Positions 7,310-10,747 of a stretch of 10,747 nucleotides of DNA are shown piece after piece. The stretch's first letter is position 1. Each line of letters begins with the position of its first letter. Source of the DNA: Ruminococcaceae bacterium UBA2656 (GTDB lineage Bacteria; Bacillota; Clostridia; Oscillospirales; Acutalibacteraceae); the NCBI GenBank assembly GCA_002359465.1, contig DENA01000008.1:31672-42418 (forward strand), read 5' to 3'. Under the pieces are notes generated by a model. It had not been told where the DNA came from. It did no database searches and saw only the letters and a program-made list of their open reading frames with translations. Both the position numbers and the translations under genes were made by a program.

Positions 7310-7323
7310 ATTATACGTATAAT
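7310..7323. promoter_or_regulatory. Perfect 14-bp palindrome, candidate operator of the permease cassette
   Basis: ATTATACGTATAAT is a perfect palindrome. It lies in the AT-rich promoter region, with TATAAT-like hexamers at 7294-7299, 7318-7323 and 7328-7333, about 117 bases before the permease start. Its size and symmetry suit a dimeric GntR/HutC-type regulator such as the one encoded at 9986-10708. No second copy is visible near that regulator's own promoter, so the pairing is inference. Confidence 0.4.
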
Positions 7324-7342
7324 AATATATAATTTATTTACA

Positions 7343-7358
7343 GCCGAAAGCTTTCAGC
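7343..7358. repeat. Palindrome in the permease leader
   Basis: GCCGAAAGCTTTCAGC contains a perfect GAAAGCTTTC core (7346-7355) with GC/GC outer arms and one mismatch pair. It lies between the putative promoter and the first ribosome binding site. It could be an operator or a leader RNA element. It is not a standard CcpA (cre) site, which would have CG at the centre and a longer core. Confidence 0.35.
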
Positions 7359-7362
7359 AAAA

Positions 7363-7369
7363 AAGGAGG
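7363..7369 (+). promoter_or_regulatory. Orphan Shine-Dalgarno sequence in the leader
   Basis: AAGGAGG followed by T is a near-ideal ribosome binding site, yet no gene starts at normal distance. The first usable codon is a GTG at 7382, 12 bases away, followed by only two more codons and tandem TGA stops. The permease has its own AGGAGG at 7426-7431. The site may load ribosomes for leader translation, or be a remnant of a lost gene start. Confidence 0.45.
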
Positions 7370-7392
7370 TAATCATAACAAGTGCTTACTTG

Positions 7393-7443
7393 ATGAACGA
7401 ACAAGGGGAACGAGGAGTTAGAAACAGGAGGTCAGTATTATGA
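7393..7443 (+). CDS. Possible 16-residue leader peptide overlapping the permease start
   Basis: An ATG at 7393 opens the frame MNEQGERGVRNRRSVL and ends in a TGA at 7441-7443, so its stop overlaps the permease ATG at 7440 as ATGA, the geometry of translational coupling. It is Arg-rich. Against it, no ribosome binding site lies at normal spacing; the orphan AAGGAGG is about 23 bases upstream. The case rests on the ATGA overlap and is weak. Confidence 0.2.
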   Translation: MNEQGERGVRNRRSVL

Positions 7444-9008
7444 ACAAACAAGTAGCAATTATAGGCAGCAGCGGAGGGAACCTGTACAATCAGGGCGGAA
7501 ACAATCCAAGACTGATGATAAAGGAAATCTTCTCGCAGGCACAATCAGCAGGAATTGATATTTCCTACATTCAGTTTATTGGCGCAACCAGCTCAATGGA
7601 CAATATCAGTAAAGGCACAAACGCCAAACTGTACACCTTGGAGAATGGTGAAATAACAGAAAGCGGTGAATCCCCTCTCAATGAAATCAACGAGATTGCA
7701 AAGGCGTCTGATAAGCAGCTTGCGGATAAAATAACAAATGGCGAGATTGATGCGATGATGCTTCTCAGCTGTGATCCGAAAGGCGTAAACAATCTGGCGA
7801 TTACAGCGGCAGCCGCTAAAAAGATTCCGCTGGTAGGAACGGGGGGTACATCTATTGCCAATACCCAGTCGCTCGGGGGAAAAGTAATCTCCGCCTCCGG
7901 TACAACCGGAACGACAAACCGCACAAGGGCGGTAGCCTTCGTGTCCGCTCTGGCAAAAGAGTGGAAATTGAAATACATGCCGGTTATTGCCTCCTCGTCG
8001 AGCGGTTCCGTACAGGAAGGAAGCATCTGGAAGCGCATTAACTTCAGAGGGATTATGATGGCGGCAATGCCCGGATTTATTTCCATGGCGCTCGTGCTGG
8101 CGCTGAGCAAAATCCCGGCATTTGCCGGGCTGAGCACCGTATTTGACACCCTGATCGGAATTTTGCCTGTTGTTCTGGCGGCAATCGCTGCAAAGCAGGT
8201 TTCCGGAATGGATGAGGTCGGCCTGGTCGCCGGTATCATTGCAGGAATCCTTGCGAAAGACGGAGGGATTATCGGCGGAATGATCGCCGGTATTCTCGCG
8301 GGTATTCTTACGTATTATATCAGCAGCTTCTGCTTTAAGCACAAGGTTCCCGGGACAACGGCCAATATTGCTTCCGGAGGCATATCCGGTTTGACGGCCG
8401 GACTGACGGGTATGTACCTGATTGCACCGGCGGCGCTTTGGTTTGGCAACTCAGTCCGCTGGCTGATTGATCTTGCGCTGAACTACAGCCCCATCCTTGC
8501 GGGAGCAGTCGCCGGTCTGCTGATCTGGCCGGCTATTATCGGCGGTGTTTACCACGCTGCAATTCTTCCGATCATTTTACTGGAAATGGAGAAGGATGGC
8601 TTCAGCTTCCTCGGCGCGATCGACATGACCTGTCTGGTAATGGTCTCTGCCGGTATCACGCTGGCAAATGTTCTTTTTCCGAAACAAAAAAGTGAAAGTG
8701 CGGTCGCACTTCCCGGTTTCATTATCAATATAGCGTTTGGTACTTTTGTGGAAGCGTCTTATCCGTTTATGTTTTCCAGTAAGAAGGTCTTCGGGGGAGC
8801 TCTGGCCGCCTCGACCATTGCCGGGGCCATGGTCGGCTGGATGGGGGTAAAAGGCACCGCATATGTTCCGGCTGTCGTCGCACCCATGCTTGCGAATCCG
8901 GACAAAGGCATCTTCTTCCTTCTCTGTATGCTGTCGGCGACCGGGCTTGCATTCCTTTTGACTACGATTGCCAATCAGCAGGACAAGCATAAGCTAAAAA
9001 AAGATTAA
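7440..9008 (+). CDS. PTS EIIC-like permease fused to an unfamiliar soluble N-terminal domain
   Basis: This 522-residue protein has two parts. Residues 1-185 look soluble and Rossmann-like, with a Gly-rich start (AIIGSSGGNLYNQGG), a Cys at 111 in LLSCDPKGVNN and a second Gly/Thr-rich loop (PLVGTGGTSIA, then SASGTTGTTNRTRA around 151-164). This domain does not look like EIIA, EIIB or HPr. Residues about 200-510 are a multi-span membrane region resembling the sugar-translocating EIIC of the phosphotransferase system. They include repeated IAGILAGI segments, a His at 372 in GVYHAAILP (like the GLHW motif of EIIC) and Glu438 in GTFVEASYPF (like the GxTEP motif). It probably carries a sugar or sugar derivative inward; whether it is phosphoenolpyruvate-coupled is unclear, since no phosphorylation domain is recognisable. 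AGGAGG at 7426-7431 stands 8 bases before the ATG. The next gene follows after 26 bases without a terminator. Confidence 0.75.
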   Translation: MNKQVAIIGSSGGNLYNQGGNNPRLMIKEIFSQAQSAGIDISYIQFIGATSSMDNISKGTNAKLYTLENGEITESGESPLNEINEIAKASDKQLADKITNGEIDAMMLLSCDPKGVNNLAITAAAAKKIPLVGTGGTSIANTQSLGGKVISASGTTGTTNRTRAVAFVSALAKEWKLKYMPVIASSSSGSVQEGSIWKRINFRGIMMAAMPGFISMALVLALSKIPAFAGLSTVFDTLIGILPVVLAAIAAKQVSGMDEVGLVAGIIAGILAKDGGIIGGMIAGILAGILTYYISSFCFKHKVPGTTANIASGGISGLTAGLTGMYLIAPAALWFGNSVRWLIDLALNYSPILAGAVAGLLIWPAIIGGVYHAAILPIILLEMEKDGFSFLGAIDMTCLVMVSAGITLANVLFPKQKSESAVALPGFIINIAFGTFVEASYPFMFSSKKVFGGALAASTIAGAMVGWMGVKGTAYVPAVVAPMLANPDKGIFFLLCMLSATGLAFLLTTIANQQDKHKLKKD

Positions 9009-9034
9009 CTCAAAAAATTGAATGAGGTATGAAT

Positions 9035-9871
9035 ATGTTTAAAAATGATATGGATAAAAGAATGAAACAAGGAATGGAAAAGGTCTATAATGCGATTAAA
9101 TTGGGCGGAGGCCACACAATTCTCAGCACCGGCATTACCGGCGATGACGCCCGTATTGCCAAAGCAGTGACCGACGTAGGAATCAAGATGCTGGAGCCGA
9201 ACCATCCCGCGGTCGCGCTCGCACGCGGCCATAACGGGGTTGTTACCATGCACGCGGCGGAGCAGATTCGTCATGAAATCACAGTGGCACAGATGGCTGA
9301 GGTCACAAAGGGCGTGCGCAGCGTCGTACCAAAGGATATTTACATCACCGTTGGAATTCCCGGCGGATTTACGGAAATCGTACCAAAGATTCTGACTGAC
9401 GACGACTTCATTATGATGGCGCTGAGCGGCGCGGACGGATTACATACCCATAAGTCTTCTTTAAAGGATCTTGAAGAGTTGGTTCAGAAAGCACACAAAT
9501 ACGGGCTGCTGGTGGATGCATATATTGGCAAGGAAAGTGACCTGCACACCTTTGGGCTTCCGGCGGAGACACCCGAAGAAGTCTACAAGGTGGCAAAACA
9601 AATGGAGAGCGTTGGAACCGATATGATCGGAATGATGTCGGGCATGAGCTATGAAGGTGTTGCAGCCGACCAGATTCATCCGGAAATGCAGGAGCGTTTA
9701 AAGGCAATGGTGGAAGCCGTTAAGGTTCCAACCCTTGCTGAAGGCGGGATTAATCTGCATAACTTTGAAGCATTCAAAAAGACAAACGTAAACATTCTGG
9801 TTGTTGGAACCTCTTTCGACAACATGGTCGAGAAAGCAGCTCAGGATGCCGTCAAAGCATTTCTTAAATAA
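9035..9871 (+). CDS. TIM-barrel-like protein with phosphate-binding signature, uncharacterised
   Basis: This cytoplasmic protein is 278 residues from the start chosen here. An ATG at 9029 is in frame two codons earlier, but GAGG (9024-9027) is 7 bases from 9035 and only 1 base from 9029. Alternating strands and helices suggest a (beta/alpha)8 barrel: ITGDDARIAKAVTDVGI, YITVGIPGGF, GADGLHTHKSS, LVDAYIG, then a C-terminal PTLAEGGI followed by NILVVGTSF. This last pair resembles the phosphate-binding loops of NanE-, HisA- and PEP-hydrolase-like barrels. A sugar-phosphate or phosphoacid substrate is inferred. It may be one of the recently defined DUF families of barrel proteins found beside PTS-type permeases; I cannot confirm this by search. 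It is co-transcribed with the permease and ends the operon at the terminator that follows, so it probably acts on the imported compound. Confidence 0.7.
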   Translation: MFKNDMDKRMKQGMEKVYNAIKLGGGHTILSTGITGDDARIAKAVTDVGIKMLEPNHPAVALARGHNGVVTMHAAEQIRHEITVAQMAEVTKGVRSVVPKDIYITVGIPGGFTEIVPKILTDDDFIMMALSGADGLHTHKSSLKDLEELVQKAHKYGLLVDAYIGKESDLHTFGLPAETPEEVYKVAKQMESVGTDMIGMMSGMSYEGVAADQIHPEMQERLKAMVEAVKVPTLAEGGINLHNFEAFKKTNVNILVVGTSFDNMVEKAAQDAVKAFLK

Positions 9872-9897
9872 GCTGTTTACAGTTTGTCTGCAATCCG

Positions 9898-9929
9898 AAA
9901 GGCAAGGTATGAAAATACTTTGCCTTTTT
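9898..9929 (+). terminator. Intrinsic terminator after the permease/barrel operon
   Basis: A 13-bp stem (9898-9910 with 9915-9927, one G-U pair) is capped by a GAAA tetraloop and followed by a short T run to 9929. The stem sequence is AAAGGCAAGGTAT. It separates the two-gene operon from the regulator gene. Confidence 0.85.
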
Positions 9930-9944
9930 GTATTGGTTAAAATG

Positions 9945-9953
9945 TGATATAAT
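9945..9953 (+). promoter_or_regulatory. Extended -10 promoter of the GntR-family regulator
   Basis: TGATATAAT is a perfect extended -10 (TATAAT at 9948-9953). The -35 region (TTTTTG, 17 bases upstream) is poor and overlaps the terminator's T run. Transcription would start near 9960, about 26 bases before the regulator's ATG. Confidence 0.6.
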
Positions 9954-9985
9954 CAGAATAAATTAAGGAAGGGCGGGCCGGATTA

Positions 9986-10708
9986 ATGATAGAAAAAAAG
10001 AATTTTATATACATGAAACTGTATCTGGATATTAAAAACAAGATTGACAGCGGTGAATTGAAGGCCGGAGAGCGCCTTCCTACCGAGCAGGATTACCAGA
10101 AACAATATCAGGTCAGCAGGGACACGCTCCGCAAAGCGCTTGCGAAGCTGGAACAGGATGGCTACATCACGCGCAAAGCGGCAACCGGAACCTACGTAAA
10201 ATTTAAAAAAGCGGATTATGGCCTTTCCCGGATGAAAAGCTTTTCAGAACTGATGCACAACAGAGGACTGACTCCCTCTTCGGAAATTCTTTCCATCGAG
10301 ATGCTGGAGGATGTTGACAATGATGTTACGGCCCGGCTTTCTCTTTCCCCGGGAGAAAAAGCATATAAAATCTGCCGAATCCGCAAGGCCAACGGGGAGC
10401 CTATGGCGTACGAAATCGCCTATATCCCGCAAAAGGTATGTCCCGACCTTCACACTCATCTGCTGGAAAACACTTCTCTTTATGATGTGTATGAACACGT
10501 TTACGGGCTCCACCTGAATCATGGCGAGATTCAGCTGGAAGCTGAACTTCCGTCTCCCTATGTCCAGAAAGTTCTGAAAGTAAAAAGCAACTCTCCCCTT
10601 CTGAAAATGACCTGTACCGTAATGCTGGAAAGCGGAACTCCGCTGTATTATGTCCTGAGTTATTATATCGGGGAAAAATATGTTTTCTCTGCTAATCTGC
10701 CCCGGTAA
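9986..10708 (+). CDS. GntR-family (HutC subfamily) transcriptional regulator with UTRA domain
   Basis: This 240-residue protein has a winged helix-turn-helix at about 8-72: helix-turn-helix LPTEQDYQKQYQVSRDTLRK (31-50), then the wing GYITRKAATGTYV (59-71). A UTRA effector domain spans about 82-235, with the typical PMAYEIAYIP (139-148), SLYDVYEHVYGL (164-175) and PLYYVLSYYIGEKYVFS (219-235). Proteins of this kind act as dimers that release DNA when a small ligand, often a sugar phosphate, binds the UTRA domain. Position suggests it controls the permease and barrel genes just upstream; the palindrome at 7310-7323 is the best candidate operator. The gene has its own promoter. The purine-rich GGAAGGG is about 12 bases from the ATG, so initiation may be modest. 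No terminator is visible in the 39 bases that follow. Confidence 0.92.
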   Translation: MIEKKNFIYMKLYLDIKNKIDSGELKAGERLPTEQDYQKQYQVSRDTLRKALAKLEQDGYITRKAATGTYVKFKKADYGLSRMKSFSELMHNRGLTPSSEILSIEMLEDVDNDVTARLSLSPGEKAYKICRIRKANGEPMAYEIAYIPQKVCPDLHTHLLENTSLYDVYEHVYGLHLNHGEIQLEAELPSPYVQKVLKVKSNSPLLKMTCTVMLESGTPLYYVLSYYIGEKYVFSANLPR

Positions 10709-10747
10709 CAGCTGTTTTTTGAACGCGGAAAACATAAAACGGGCCCC

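Noticed and set aside
7343..7358. Catabolite-repression (cre) site for CcpA.
   Set aside because: The palindrome lacks the central CG and is two bases too short in the core for the cre consensus.
10707..10720. Terminator after the GntR-family gene (AACAGCTGTT followed by T residues).
   Set aside because: The palindrome has no loop, so it cannot form a stable hairpin; it also includes the stop codon region and is only 10 bp.

Overview
The window reads as chromosome of an anaerobic Firmicute of the class Clostridia, most plausibly an Oscillospiraceae/Ruminococcaceae-type organism. This is inferred from strong AGGAGG-type ribosome binding sites, a membrane-anchored HtrA protease with a long polar N-terminus, a B12-dependent ribonucleotide reductase, a short clostridial-type corrinoid adenosyltransferase, and moderately GC-rich genes separated by very AT-rich spacers. 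No species assignment is claimed. No rRNA, tRNA, CRISPR array, complete insertion sequence or replication origin was seen.

Left block (1-2503, + strand): the 3' end of an unidentified gene, a small degenerate CinA/MoaB-like protein coupled to it by an ATGA overlap, and a 602-residue beta-lactamase-fold serine hydrolase four bases further on. The three look like the end of one operon. It closes with a perfect 15-bp hairpin terminator that probably also serves the opposing protease gene.

Middle block (2523-7073): a minus-strand HtrA/DegP-like protease, then a plus-strand ATP:corrinoid adenosyltransferase (cobO) that meets the minus-strand adenosylcobalamin-dependent ribonucleotide reductase (nrdJ) tail to tail with 7 bases between them. 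The first enzyme makes the cofactor that the second consumes. The nrdJ promoter is clear. It is overlaid by two NrdR-box-like palindromes exactly 31 bp apart, the classic arrangement for NrdR repression. Promoter and ribosome-binding-site positions indicate shorter starts than the longest reading frames for the protease, cobO and nrdJ.

Right block (7074-10747, + strand): an AT-rich spacer with several inverted repeats and two Shine-Dalgarno sequences leads into a small carbohydrate-type cassette. It consists of a membrane protein with a PTS EIIC-like C-terminal half fused to an unfamiliar soluble N-terminal domain, then a TIM-barrel-like protein with a phosphate-binding signature and, after a terminator and with its own promoter, a GntR/HutC-family regulator with a UTRA ligand domain. 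No EIIA, EIIB or known sugar-catabolic enzyme is present, so substrate and chemistry are open. This cassette is the best candidate in the window for an undescribed system. The last 39 bases after the regulator hold no feature I can support.
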